64,000 nt of DNA from Zanthoxylum bungeanum (lineage: Eukaryota > Streptophyta > Magnoliopsida > Sapindales > Rutaceae): assembly GCA_019454045.1 (NCBI GenBank), contig SKCR01006519.1:62001-126000 (forward strand). Direction: 5' to 3'. Under the pieces are notes generated by a model. It ran no database searches and had not been told where the DNA came from. It saw nothing but the letters and a program-made list of their open reading frames with translations. The translations under genes were made by a program, and so were the position numbers. This document shows, piece after piece, positions 37,672 through 51,500 of the stretch. How positions within the stretch are numbered: the first letter of the stretch is position 1; each line of letters begins with the position of its first letter.

Positions 37672-37676
37672 AAATA

Positions 37677-38121
37677 TAAGGTTTTATAGTAAAAATATAA
37701 AGTTTGTCATTAAATATAGTAGTAAAATATTATATCACTGTATTTTCTATATCTATTTATTATTTCTTAATTTTTAAAGCAGTGAGATGATAATAACCCT
37801 ACATAAATATTCAATTTTTGGTTGATTCCGTTACGTTATTTCTGATAGGAAAATTATCATCCATCAATCGAAAAATAGGTAAAGAATGAAAATTCACTTG
37901 GTTTATGAAAATTTTCATATTTCCACCATATATTATAAAAAAATAGATATTTTATATCCAAAAATGAGTAAATGCGGATATTTTACACCCCCAAAAATTA
38001 GTTATGAAAATAATATTTTATGCTTAAAAAACTAGTAATTTGGATGTAAAAAAGTCTCTTTTAAATAACTTGAGATAGATAAATGATAAATGTTTAAAAA
38101 TCATATATATTTTCATACTTT

Positions 38122-38152
<31 letters not shown>

Positions 38153-39408
38153 GGGTAAACAAATTATAATTTCCCTTTCTGCTACCAAGTTATTAAAATC
38201 ATATGTTGGAAAATCAACCTCAAATGTGGTGCGCTTATATTTATTGCATAAATATAAAAACAAAAGTATCAAGTCCCTATTATTTCAACAAATTGCAACT
38301 AACAAGAGATTTGGAGCAAGCTTGATGAGAAAAAAAAAATCCTATGGGTTTAGAGTTTTGTGGAGATTCGTTCCTATCCGGTCTGGTTTGGAGTCCATGA
38401 AAAAATGAAATTTAATTAGATTCGGTTCAAAATCGATAAACTGATTCGGTTTAGATTCGAGACCTCATATTAAGCCCTGAACATCCCAAATTATTAATTT
38501 AAAATTTTTTAAATATTAATCATCTTTATTCTGAAATATTAAATCCTAAAATAATTAGGGATCGAGTCCCCGTTTTATTCACTACTCGATTTAGAAATGA
38601 TTGGTTATACAATCCTCGATCCATCTCTAATTAATATAAAAATTTCAGATTCAGGACATGTTCGATGATTGTTAATAATTCGAGTTCGGATTTGAGGACC
38701 ATGATCCTCACCCCATTGTCATTCTTGGGCTGTATTTTTCACTTTCATTTAAAAGGGTAGTTAATTAATCACACATTAAGTGGAAAATTATTATAATGTT
38801 TCTAATTAATTTAAAGACAATTACTTTAGTCAACCTTTGATTAACTTTGGGTGTAACCACCATGGACAAAATCAAAACCCATGTAAATTTTCCCTTCTGC
38901 TTAGGAAACTTGCAAATTTGATTTTATGTACCAAACCTTATATTGATTTTTTAACAACTAATATTATATTATAACATTTATATGTTGACTTCATCTAAGT
39001 TGCAAAATTTGCATTAATTTTGTTTAATCCATATGGATTTAATTTAATCACATGATGATCCACTTCAAATTTTTTTTTTTTTTTTTTTTTTTTAGGTTTT
39101 ATTAGAGGGTTCATACATAGACATGAAAGTGTCTCGATGAGAAAATAATAATATTATTATTATATATCAAACGAGGTCGGAGAATATCTAAGTTGATATA
39201 AACAAAACACATAAAACGATAACTAAATTTAATGAAATATTGATTTAGGAAAGAGTATAATTGCGTCAAAAGATCCCAATAGCCGATCTCACCTAATAAA
39301 AAAAATATTTTGTTTGATTTGATTTGTTTTTTTAGAATATAGTTTCTTCAATGCATGATTAGAGATGGCGCATAAGTGCGCGCGCGTGTGTGTGGGGGGA
39401 GGTGTGAG
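37677..39408. other. AT-rich intergenic DNA
   Basis: No gene seen. It holds a T tract at about 38124-38151, a second at about 39070-39092, and a short cggtt-rich region at 38370-38470. The 85-aa frame at 38151-38408 is not convincing. Confidence 0.5.
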
Positions 39409-39652
39409 AGACCGAATTTTATTCGGTCATTATTTATTATCAATTACTGACCGAATATTCGGTCGGTAATTACTGGCGTTATAAAATGGCGCCAAATTAA
39501 TTTTTACCACCGTATTTACCAACCGAATATAATATTTCGGTCGGTAATTAATCAGAAATTATTTTTTTATTATTTTAATTAATAATTAATAAAATTTACC
39601 AACCGAAAATATATAATTAATAATTTTCGATCGATAATTTGATGTTATAGTG
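39409..39652 (-). mobile_element. CACTA (Spm-like) element end
   Basis: The plus strand ends ttatagtg, i.e. the reverse complement begins CACTATAACA, a CACTA terminus. The inner 240 bp carry repeated ttcggtcggtaa/accgaccgaa subterminal motifs in both orientations, typical of CACTA elements. A matching left end was not found, so this is probably a truncated or internally deleted copy. Confidence 0.5.
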
Positions 39653-39979
39653 ATTAATTAATTTCTTTTATTAAGTACTGTACTGTACTCAAGTGCAACG
39701 GATCATCCCACTCCTCAATCAAATGATAATTCAACAATTTGGTCTACTGACTCAATCCCATGATGAAAATTTTTCTCATCTTCTTAATAATTTGGTTAAG
39801 ATAATTAAACTTACATTAATTTTGGTGGCACCACATTTGATTAAATACATTAATTAATGGAATTTCTAGAGATAATTTTTGGTGGGCTCCCCGTTTAATT
39901 AGATACACAATTAATGGTTTTCTAGAGCCTAAAGAAGGCTGATAGATGCATTTAAAGTTAATAATAAATACATCATTCG

Positions 39980-40157
39980 TCCCCAAGGGGTGTGGCTTGG
40001 TGGTGTATGGTCCAGGATCTCACTTTGAGGTTCTGGGTTCGAATCCAGAGGGTGCACTTCTTGTAAGAGCCTGAGACAGCCGGTGATTTTACTTGCGTCA
40101 CGGCCCAGAATGGGTGGTTTGGTGACGGGATTTCCATCGTTTCCAAAAAAAAATAAT
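39980..40157 (+). mobile_element. tRNA-derived SINE (family 1), 20-bp TSD
   Basis: Perfect 20-bp target duplication aataataaatacatcattcg (39960-39979 and 40158-40177). It has the same body as the SINE at 35132: a gtggcttggtggtgta start, box B-like gggttcgaatcc, the phrase cttgtaagagcctga, a gggtggtttggtga phrase and an A-rich tail. Confidence 0.9.
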
Positions 40158-40447
40158 AATAATAAATACATCATTCGGATTTGAGTGCACTTTCCTTGTT
40201 TTTATTAATTAAAGGTATATATAATGACTTAGACTAGTAAGTAAGAGAGCAACACAATAAATAATTACACAAATTAATTAACATAACATTACTTTTTTAT
40301 TATCACATAAATTATTTGTATATGTAAACACAACTTTTATTATAATAACCAACATTAATTTATTATAGTTATTGATTATAGTGTTAATATTTGTATGAAA
40401 TATTTTGGATAAATGCTCCTTTATTTTTTAAGGGTTTGAGTTAATTA

Positions 40448-40553
40448 TTCCTGAGGGACGTGGCTTCGTGGTATAGGACTCAGGACCTCAATAAGCCCGA
40501 AAATGGTGGTTTGACGACAGGATTTCCAACGATTCAAAAAAAAAAAAAAAAAA
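40448..40553 (+). mobile_element. Internally deleted SINE (family 1), 14-bp TSD
   Basis: Flanked by gtttgagttaatta (40434-40447 and 40554-40567). The head (gtggcttcgtggtata) and tail (tggtttgacgacaggatttcc plus A-run) of family 1 are present. The middle, including box B, is missing. Confidence 0.8.
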
Positions 40554-40737
40554 GTTTGAGTTAATTACTTGACTAGTTTTAGTTATAAAAATTACTCAAA
40601 AATATCTTTTGTGTATATATTTTTTAATTAAAAATTTGCTTAGTCATGTTTGAATTTTAAACCATATCAGGCAAAAAGATTATTTTACTTTTGAAAAATT
40701 AGATCTAACAGTTGTGAAAATAGAGCAATGATATACA

Positions 40738-40855
40738 CACATACAATCTCACTAACAAAAACTACACCTCTCTCACTGTAGCTACAGTGATTGTTACAGT
40801 AATCACTGTAGCTACAGTGAGAGGGATGTAGTTTTTGTTAGTGAGATTGTATGTA
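40738..40855. repeat. Near-perfect foldback with palindromic arms
   Basis: Two arms of about 55 bases pair around an 8-base loop (gttacagt), with only a few mismatches near the middle. Each arm itself contains the 14-base palindrome ACTGTAGCTACAGT. It is a foldback MITE or a hairpin small-RNA source. No target duplication is clear. Confidence 0.85.
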
Positions 40856-40867
40856 AGTGTAGCATTT

Positions 40868-42518
40868 TTGGTGAAAATAATGGTAAAGATGGTTTGAGTA
40901 ATTTTTAAAAAATATATACAGTATATAAGGACTAACTAGACATTAAATCTATGGAGTAAGATATGATTTTAGTTTTCAACAACACATTTTATTTTTATCA
41001 TATTTAAACTTCTATTGACTATAGTATTTAAATTTAGGAGGAAAAAATATGTCATACACATAAATCAAGACAGTCAGTTCATTAATATATTTGTTATCAT
41101 AAATAGGGTTCTTAATATTTTACTATTAAATTTACGATAAAATAACAATTGGGTACTGCACATATTGAAATATTATATTTTACTATTAAAATTATAATAA
41201 AATAATATTTTACTACTTTTACGTCAAAATCTTAATTGACTATTATATTTTAATACTAAGTTCAATTAAGTCAACTAGCATAAAAATATTAAAATATTTA
41301 GATTATGTATAACTTATGTAATAAACTATTATTTTGACATAAGTTTAAATATTTTAAAATCCGCAGCACCCAATTATTATTTTACCGCAAGTTTAAGAAT
41401 ATAATATAAATAACCCTAATAAATAATTACATATATAATCTAGTATTTTACATTAGGTAAGAGGTGCAAAGTAAGATTGTTGAAACAAATCATCTATCAA
41501 AATCTCTAAATAAAAAACAAATCATCTACCCTTAATAAGTTAAATACAATTAATAGGATTTATCGCCTAACCCTTGGGATCAAGTGATTTTCCAGAGAGC
41601 CAGCTAGATTTCGTAGGATGAAAGCAACCAAAACCATAAAAAGCCATTGACAAATTTAATATGCTTTTTTTCATTGATTTGATCGATTAGCGACTCCACC
41701 CCATCAAATTTGGCAAAGGAAAATATTATTATGGATACGGATAACTGACACAAATCCAATTATATATATTTACGTGATTGAATTTGTATTATTAAATTTG
41801 ATTCTTTCTCTATCTTTCAATGATACAAATCTAAACATATAAGTAAGTATCTGTAGTTGAATTTGTGTCATTTATTTGTATCTCTATAATTATTCTTTAC
41901 CAAAAACTGAAGTTACTTCAATAGCTGAGGTGCTGGGAAATGATTGGTAGGTGGATGATTAGTTGATAAAATAACCCTTTTTAATTAATTAGCCATCTTT
42001 TTATAAGTTAAGTCTCTTTCTATATAACATACCCCAAAATGAGGGCGGTGAGAATAAGTCTTATAGGTTAATAGAATTAGTCATGAAAATTAATAATTAC
42101 GTGAATTCTTTATTCACTCACGCCGCAATGAAGAATCGATCCCGAAATCTATTATATGAAGTGAGCTAATACTGCTTTATAATTAATTAATAGTATATTT
42201 AGGATTCATGTCATAAAAAATCGACAAATTTTACACAATACAAACCCATTTTGCTTAACTTTCATGAGATATGAGTAACAAAAAAGCAATAAATCTGTTT
42301 GATGTTAGCTTTGATATTTAATAATAACAATAAATACAATACAACTTCCCTTTTGCTTTTTCTTGCCATATCCGCCCACTCTTCTATCTCTCTATCTCTT
42401 TCCATCCATCCACCATTTTTATGTATATATATATATAGATATAGGCTATAGAGATAGTGACTCTGTGTGTATTCAAATTTGTAAATTGTTTTGGTCACCA
42501 CTCACAAGAAAAATTAAA
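40868..42518. other. AT-rich intergenic DNA and presumed FAAH promoter
   Basis: No gene seen up to about 42300. 41100-41400 has repeated attttactatta words. Directly upstream of the FAAH start are a CT-rich stretch (42378-42410) and a TA run (42423-42437), which may form the core promoter and leader. Confidence 0.4.
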
Positions 42519-45500
42519 ATGGGTTTATTCAGTTCAGAGGGTGTTTTGTATAAGCCAGTTCATGAAGCTGATACTGATCCTCATCATTCTCATCATATTT
42601 ATCTCAAAGCCAATGTCAAAGGTATATATCATTGCTCATTATCATTACTTTCATTAAATTCTATTTCGTAGCGAGAATCTTATGCACCGATTACGATGAT
42701 GTTTTATATATATTCATATCTTATAAGAAAATCGTGTTTCGTTTAATGGACATGTCTTCGAACGACGAAATAATATTTCCCTGTTGTTATAATAAATGCT
42801 ATTTTTTTTTTCTTGTTCGGACATATCGGTCGGACAAAACGGCACTGCTGTATCATACGTAATTTCTTTCTCTGACATCTACCTGAGCCTGTGCCTGTGC
42901 CTGTGCTGCAGTTCTGGTTCTTTTTTCTTAAACAATAATGATTAGAGAGACTTGTGTTTTTATTCCATTTGTAAAAACCGTACGTATGGCCTTGTCATTT
43001 TAATGCAAAAAATAAAAATATAATTAAATTAAATTTTGTTTATAAATTAAATATGAATATATATGTTTTTTTTTTTCTGGGTTTGATTTTAGCTCCACGT
43101 ATGGCGGGGTTTCTGGTAAAACTGTTTGTCTGGTTCTTGGAATCTCCCATTTTTGGAGGATTATTACTCTACATGTTGAAGAGGAACAATTTAATTCACA
43201 AGGTAAGATTGCTTGAATCCTTTTTAATGTTTCGGTTTGATTCGGTTTGTTTCGATAAATCAATCGAATTGATCGGTTTGATTCATCGATTCATTTTGGT
43301 TCAATTCAACGATTTTCTTACCCACCCTAATAATTTATCATGAATTATGTGAAAATTACAACCTGGTTTTGTACTACTCTTAAGGAATTGTGTTTTGGTC
43401 ATTTTATTATTTTTTAATGTTTTGCCAAATGTGCATGCGATATTTTGTTCCCATTCTATTAGAGAGAGAATGCCATTCTTGTCTTTTATGGATATTATTT
43501 TTACTTAAGATAATAATAATTTTTAAATTACTCATTTCATCCAAATTAGGAATGATAGAAAAATTCGAGTACAACCCAATTCGATCCAAGAATAAAATTT
43601 TAGTTTCGGGCATAGGCTGGGCTTAGGTAAAAAAAAGCTCGAGCCTGACCCATGCCCCTTTTTATTAGTTAAAAATATATTTTTTTAATTATATAAATTA
43701 ATTTTTAATTCTAAATACATACATATATAACTAAACTTTGAAGATGCAATAAAAAAATACTAAAAACATTATAAATTTTAATTTTCTTTAATTTTTAAGT
43801 ATTAATTTTTTTTTAAAAAAATTAATTTTGTTAGCTTACAAAATATTTTTTTTAATGTCTGGCCCGACCCGTTGCCACTCTTAATCTTGATGTTTATTAA
43901 GGATAAAAAATTATAACATTGCACGATAAATGTGACATTTTCACTTAAAAATTTATTGTGTAAACGTTAAGATCTCTACAAATTAATACTTTTATTTTAT
44001 TTGTTAAAAGGGACAGCCCTAAGTTGCTATGCATTTTATAGGATCATATATGAGTTCCTAAAATATGGGCTATACCGATAAAGTATAAAAACTATACAAG
44101 TCATATTATAAAGTAAAATTTGAAATTTCTATAGATTATGGAGCCCTAATTTAATGTCAAATTTGAGGGACACAACCGAATGTTACCTCTAAATTAGTGT
44201 TTTGTTACAATTTTAACTTTCGGGATAAAATAAAAAATAAAAAAATTTGTATCATGGACCTAAATGATAAATATAAATTTTAAGAGGGATTAAAGTATAA
44301 TTATTCCTTCACATTAAATATGTGGGATCGCTGAGACATAAATAGGGAAAACACATACCAATAGATTCAAATCTAACGGCTAATTTGTATATTATTATTT
44401 CAAATAAATTTTAATAAAAATAATTTAAATAAATCCCAATAACAACTAAGAAAAATAATCCATCAAAACTCAAAAGGGGGATAAACAAATCTTTTTTTTT
44501 TTTTTATGAATTTGCTTAATTTAGAAAAATCATGGAATTAAATAACAAAATAAACAAAAATTTCACCTGAATTAAGATGTATTATTTTAATAGTCATACA
44601 TATGTTATAATTAATGAGTTGGCATTCATCAAGTAAATTTTTAAAAAATTAATATAATAAACTATTTTAAAGATAGGAAATTATCACTTTCTACCGGATT
44701 GAAAATAAGTGAAAGTTCAATAAAATTCAATTTTATTTTTAAATTTATCAATTTTCATCCAGAGTTTTTAATGTGTATCAATTTTTATAAATAAAGTATG
44801 GAAGAATGATAATATCCTTAAAATTTCGGATACACATCGGGTAAAAATTGATACACAACTAGCAATATTTGAGTTTAATTCAACTTTAACCTATTTTCGG
44901 GTGAAAAATGATATTTTCCCTTTAAAGATTAAAAAGAATCATTTACCACTTGATTCATATCAAATCACTATCCTCATTTGAAAAAAAAAAAACTTTTTCG
45001 TCTTGGATACCAACTATCTCATTTCCAATCGAAATTCAAAATGATTTTTTATTTCGAATGTCCCGACTAATTGTCATCACTAACTACAACAGTGATAAAG
45101 TGGAGACTTGTGTGAAAAAATAAGAGCAAACTTAGGACCGAAGTGAAAAAGTATGAAAAATTTAGGATCTTTGTGCAATTTCTTCTAAAATGTAAGTTAT
45201 AAGATTTCTATCTGCCCCCTTAATCTTTAAAGTCCCATTACCGGAATCTAAAAACAGGGGTCGGTGACTCGGTGGTCACTGTAAAAAACAATAGGGATCA
45301 AAGAGAGAAATTTGCAAACAATATCTTAATTTATTTATAAAATAGGGATCTGGAAGTTATTATCCATTAATAAAATATAAAATTTAAGTAAAATGATACT
45401 TTTTTTTTTTGAAACTAAAGTAAAATGATACTTAATCACAGTATAGACTACTATAATCACTCTTTAGTCGCTGTAATTTTAGAAATACAAGTTTTATTCC

Positions 45501-48500
45501 CTGCGGTTTTAAAAATATATAAAGTTTAGTCAATGCCATAAAATATTTTGTATTTATTTTTTTAATATAATTTTGAAAGAAACTTTTACTATATTTAGAC
45601 ATTTTTGGGGGTATTCAAGTGATTTAACACCAATCGGAAAGAAAATGACTCAAAATTAACGGAAATATTTAACGACGTGGACTAAAATTTGTATATTTTA
45701 AACTGTAGAGACTAAAGTGTCGTTATGACAAACTACATGATAGTTGAGTGTCATTTTCTTTAAAATTTGAGTTTGCCAACGGCGGATGGATTGACGAACT
45801 TGATAAAAAATTTCGGATAGTTTCAAATCTAAGACAAATTTTATATGGAAAAATTGATTTCTCTCAATAGACAAATAAAAATCATCTGCATTATATGATT
45901 TCTTCTTCATACATATAGATTAAACGATCTATGAGACAATTATTAAAAAGTACATTTTATGCAACAACTCTTCCTAACCCATTAAAAATGATCACATATT
46001 CTTGAACCAATCTTATCTGGAATTGCAAATCTCAGACCAATAGGGCTGCAAAGGGGACTCACAAATCGGCCATAGGCTATAAAGTATTGAGATCCAAAAT
46101 AAATTCAGTCATCAATGGTTGAATGGGACACCTACAAAAATAAAAAATAAAAAAAAAGTAAAATAGGTTGGGTAGGTAGCTCATTTTCTGAAATCCTGAA
46201 TTTTTGGAATAAATAAATGTAGCAAAAATGTTGTTGAATTTCCCATTTTTAACCCCTCATCAATCAATGTCTTACATACTCACATTGACATTAGCCTTAT
46301 AATTTGGCAAGAATATGAATGTCTCACTAGTTTTCGCTTCACGGATTATTATTGATTAGGTCCCGAAATGATAACCTCAGGGGATTGCCTCGGTGGTAAA
46401 GACTTTGGGCTTGAGTGGTTTGCTCCCTCTCAGGTTCAAGGTTCAAATCTCACTAGATGCATTTCCTTGGGGCCATGCCCCATGGTGTGAAAAGCCAGCG
46501 ACTTACCCTGATCTGTGTTGGGAAACTTTTGAGGGCACGGGGCACAGGTCCCGGGGGTTAGTCGAGGTGCGCATAAGTTGGCCCGGACACCCCGATTATC
46601 CAAAAAAAAAAGTTCCCGAAATGATGAAAACCATGTTTAAAGACTTAGAAAACAAGACCCGTATGGTAATAGAACTAGGCCTGGTGGTGTAGGGTTCAGA
46701 ATGTCACCTTGAGGTTCTGGGTTTGAATCCAGGGGGTGCACTTCTTGTAAGAGCCTGGGACAGCCGGTGGTTTTACCCGTGCCACGGCCCAGAATGGGTG
46801 GTTTGGTGGCGGAGTTTCCATCGTTTCAAAAAAAAAAAAAAAAAAAAAAACTAGGCCAAAAGATTAATAATTAAAAGAATTTTTTATTCACTTGAGCCAC
46901 TAGGAATCGAACCCAAAACACTTTATTGAGAAAGCGTGTCTTGACCAAATCAGCTAACACTTGTTGATTCATAATCTTTCATTAAAAACAAACATTTTAC
47001 AAATTTCACACAACACTCAAACATTTTTCAAACAAAATTTTAACATAATTAATAAAAGATTTAGAAGTTGAGAATTAAAAAGTCCAGAATTTATTTTTAT
47101 CGAGTAGCATCCCTAAATTTATGGAATTGGATTCGGTGTTGAGTTTAGTTTTGTATTGAGTGTTTTTTTAGTTACGATTTCTAGTTAATAGATTATAATT
47201 TAAACTTAAATGAATTTTATCTGTTGAATGTTATTAAAACACGTGTGTCAGAAGATTATAAAAAATTCAACACAAAGCAACTCAACAATGAATCCAAATT
47301 ATGGATCTAGACCTAATATTACATATCATCCTAAGAAATCTTTTTAGTTCATACATATATCATATATGTAGAGTGTAAAATAAATTTATTTGTGATTTTA
47401 CTCAATGATTGATAAAGAAGTTCATTATTAATGCCATTATTTGTTATTGTTGCTTCTTTCATAAACAATAATAATTAAGCTTGGTACATTGGCAGCTTGT
47501 TTCACTTGCAGAGATGGAAGAACCACCTCACTATGTTCCCTTACATCCCTATGATTATGAAGGTTTATTTGTTTATCTTCCTTAATTTAAAGGTCGTGCT
47601 TTCTGTTTGGTCATTGGTTTGAACGGTTGATTTTAAAGCATAAATCAACATAAAATTATAAATTCAAAATTTACTTGCATATCTAGATTTGGATAAACTA
47701 AGGTGAATTATCAATTTATCTGAAAATTCTAACTGATTACATTGCAAGAACCACTGATTTCTTTAAACTTTGATTTCTCTCAAATTGCTGTAATTCCACT
47801 ATCTGTACTTCCCCTTTGGTTTTGCCATCCTTTTTTCTTTTTGGAATCATTGGAAACACCGCCGCCAAGCCACCCCTTCCGGGTTTAAGCGGAACAGGTA
47901 AAACCTCCGGCTATCCTAGGCTCTTACAAGAAACACACTCTTTGGATTCGAACTCAGGATCTCAAGGTGAGATGAACCCTACACCATCAAGGCGTGGCCC
48001 CTTGAGGACAATCCTGAATAAATTTAACCTTATATGTCATTTGCCATTAACAGATTACATTGCAAGAACCACTGATTTCTTTAAACTTTGGTTTTGCCAT
48101 CTTATGATGTCTTAGTCATCAAACAATCAAGGGCTGGCTGGACAGGATTCCTTAGTCATCAAGACAAGTGTCAATTTGAAAAAAATAGGGTATAACTGCA
48201 TACATCAGAACCTTCCCCGTACCATGAACACATGGATTAGCATTTAGCTAAAAAACTGTGTTGAGAATTTGCCTAGAATGTCCTTAATTTGATCTTATTC
48301 TCAGCACTATCACCTTGTAAAAAGAAATATAATGTTATTGAATAACTTGTCTTCTAAGCTAACTAAGTATGTTCAATTGTTCATGCAGGTCTTAAAGAAC
48401 AACAAGTCAAACACATTGATTCTGATTTATCTCCACCTGAAAAAGTTCAACAGGCAATAGATTGTTTGCCTCTACCTTCACAACAATCTAGTTTCCATCG

Positions 48501-51500
48501 CTGGACTGTATCGGATTATTCAAAAGCCTATAGTTCCGGAGAAATTACTCCTCGCAAGGTAAGTTTTTTTCCCTACACTAATTGCTATATATGATCACTT
48601 GCTGATGGCATGCCAATTCTTACTATCGCGCTAGGCACGACTTGCTTTCTAATAAACATAGATTTTTGGATTGTGTAGGTAGCAGAGCGATTTATATCTG
48701 CAGTCCGCGAATCTTCAAACCCTCCATTGCAAATGTCATTGTTCATTAACTATGATGAAGATGATATTCTAAAGCAAGCTACAGATTCAACTCTCCGGTA
48801 TGAAAGAGGTATATAACTTTCTAATCAAACTATAGTGAGTCAAATGCTTTCAACTCTCTTGCAATTAGCTAGTTACTGCTCTAATTGCTCTGAATATTAT
48901 GCTCTAAGGCATTCGTTTTCTCTACAGCGTCTTCAATTTGGTGCTCCTAGAGCTAGCATTTCATAATTCTACTTGCCAGTTTTATCTGATTTTCATTACT
49001 GTCTTCTCCAGGAGAGCCAATATCGGTTCTAGATGGAGTCCTAATTGCGATCAAGGATGAAATCGACTGTTCTCCTTACCCAACTACAGGTGATTATTTT
49101 GTTTTTACGGGGCTTATTAAGTGACCAGTCTTGCTTTAATTAATTGTCAATGTCATATATAGCTAGTTCACTAATTTTGACATTGGTTACCTGTAGGAGG
49201 TACCAAGTGGTTGCATAAATTTAGACCTTGTACAGGTGATGCATGCTGTGTTAGGCGCCTGAGATTATGTGGCGCCATTCTTGTCGGAAAAACTAATATG
49301 CATGAGCTTGGGGCTGGAACAAGTGGGATAAATCCTCATTACGGGTAAGCATTTTTTCCGCTTTGGTTGCCTTTTGTTATGCTAAAGTAAGAAGTGTGTT
49401 ATGTAAACTATTTGGTCCTCTTGGCACATTCCCCACAATGCAGTTTAAATGGTTCTTTCTTATTTCCTGAATGCTATAGGGTTGCTAGAAATCCATACGA
49501 CCCCAGCAAAATTACTGGAGGCTCTTCTAGTGGATCTGCGGCAGTGGTGGCCGCAGGATTGTGCCCCGTTGCCCTTGGTGTTGATGGAGGAGGTAATGGC
49601 AAATGACATATAAGGTTAAATTTCTTCAGGATCAGATGTTTTAACAAAAAAAATATTGTATATTTAGGATCCGTGCGAATGCCTGCAGCACTCTGTGGTG
49701 TTGTTGGTTTTAAACCAACTTTCGGACGCGTACCTCTTAATGGGTAAGAAATAATCATTTTCATTTCTACCTCAAGCTTCTTTCTGCATTCTTTATGTTT
49801 TAAATTATATTCCAAGTTTTTGAAACCTTACTCATTTTTAACGGAGAAATTGATATCATTTTCAGTGTTCTTCCTCTGAACTGGACAGTAGGAATGGTTG
49901 GAATTCTAGCAGCCACCATAGAAGATGCATTTATTGTGCAAGTGTTCTCTCTATGTTGTTTGTTTTCTGATCATCTATGAAACTGTGAGCTCTTATATAG
50001 TTTATCATATTCAGTTATGCAGCGATTAACGGTCCACTTCCTTCACACCAGCCCACTGATTTATCGGTAAGATTTTCTATCCGCACATTCTTGGTATATC
50101 TTAAGGTGCAGGAGCAATGTAAATCTTTCTTTGGAATTTTTAATCCATTCAATTCTGTTTTTTACCGGGTTTATATACTAGCCGAAAGTATATTTCCCAA
50201 TGTTGAACTCAGCAACATCGATATCAGACATCAGACTGGCCAAGTATGGTGAGGTTAGTACACTGATTAACATATACAAATACAGTTCCATGTTTAAGAG
50301 ACTTTTTCCTAATCTTTTGTTCAATTCTGAAACCACTAATTTGGAAAAAAATTAGTGGTTTAATGATTGCAGTGATGAAATAAGAGTATGCTGTTCTCGT
50401 GCAGTAAACAAGCTTTGCGAAAATTATGGTTGGAAGGTATAGGCAGTAAAGCATATGCTTCCTTTTTCGACTCCGCTTCAATGCATTATTTGAACATTCC
50501 AGTTGATTTCAGGTTAAATAATTGTGAATAAAAACTCTTAACATTCCATGGCCTTGTGATTTGTAAGACTGTAGAGGTTACTATTCCAGAAATAGAAGTG
50601 ATGCGCCTTGCACATTATATGACGATTGGTTCGGAGTGTACCACTTCGCTTTCTTCTTATCTACAAAAACTGTATGTTAATTTCTTAAACATCCACTTTT
50701 TCATCACTTTCTTATTGAAATTCTGAGGTCAGGAGGATATTGACATTTCAAACTTATTGAAACAGAAACTCTTCTGAGCAAGGATGGGATGCCAGGGTAG
50801 CCCTTAGTGTCTATGGTTCTTTCAGCAGCAATGAGTATATAAAGGCTCAGAAAGTCAGGTACTTTAAAATTATTACAATTTGCCCTTAGTGTCCTATGGT
50901 TTCTGTGACATTCCAATTGTGTTTCCGTAGGAATCGTCAGATGCAGATTCATAGGAATATATTTGCCAAAGCAGATGTGATAGTTTGTCCTACAACAGGG
51001 TAAGCATCCCTCCTTGACTGACTTTACAGTCTAACAATATTGTCAAAAGGTTCATTTTCTGATCAATGTATATGACAGTGTAACTGCCTACGAAATTAAG
51101 GACGATGCTCTGAAGACCGGTGAACTTGATTACATAAACGGAGGTATGAAATGAATGATTGATTGAACTTAATTCATTATATGTTGGTCTAAACATCTAT
51201 TAGAATAACACAACGGAACTTGATCAACCGCCATTTCAGCTGCGCTTGTTCGGTATCAGATAGCAGGAAATTTTTTGGGATTGCCAGCAGTGACTGTTCC
51301 AGTATGAGCTTAACAATCCATTAACTTTAACCAGGTACATACCGAAGCATGTTTATTCGACTAACTTGGCTGTCTCGTGTCCTCGACAGGTTGGATATGA
51401 CACAGCAGGCTTGCCTATTGGCCTTCAGTTTATAGGGAAGCCATGGTCTGAGCCTACATTGATGCATATAGCATTTGCAATGCAGGTAGGCTGAACTTTC

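Noticed and set aside
46393..46692. 99-aa ORF in FAAH intron 2
   Set aside because: It runs through two SINEs and lies in an intron.
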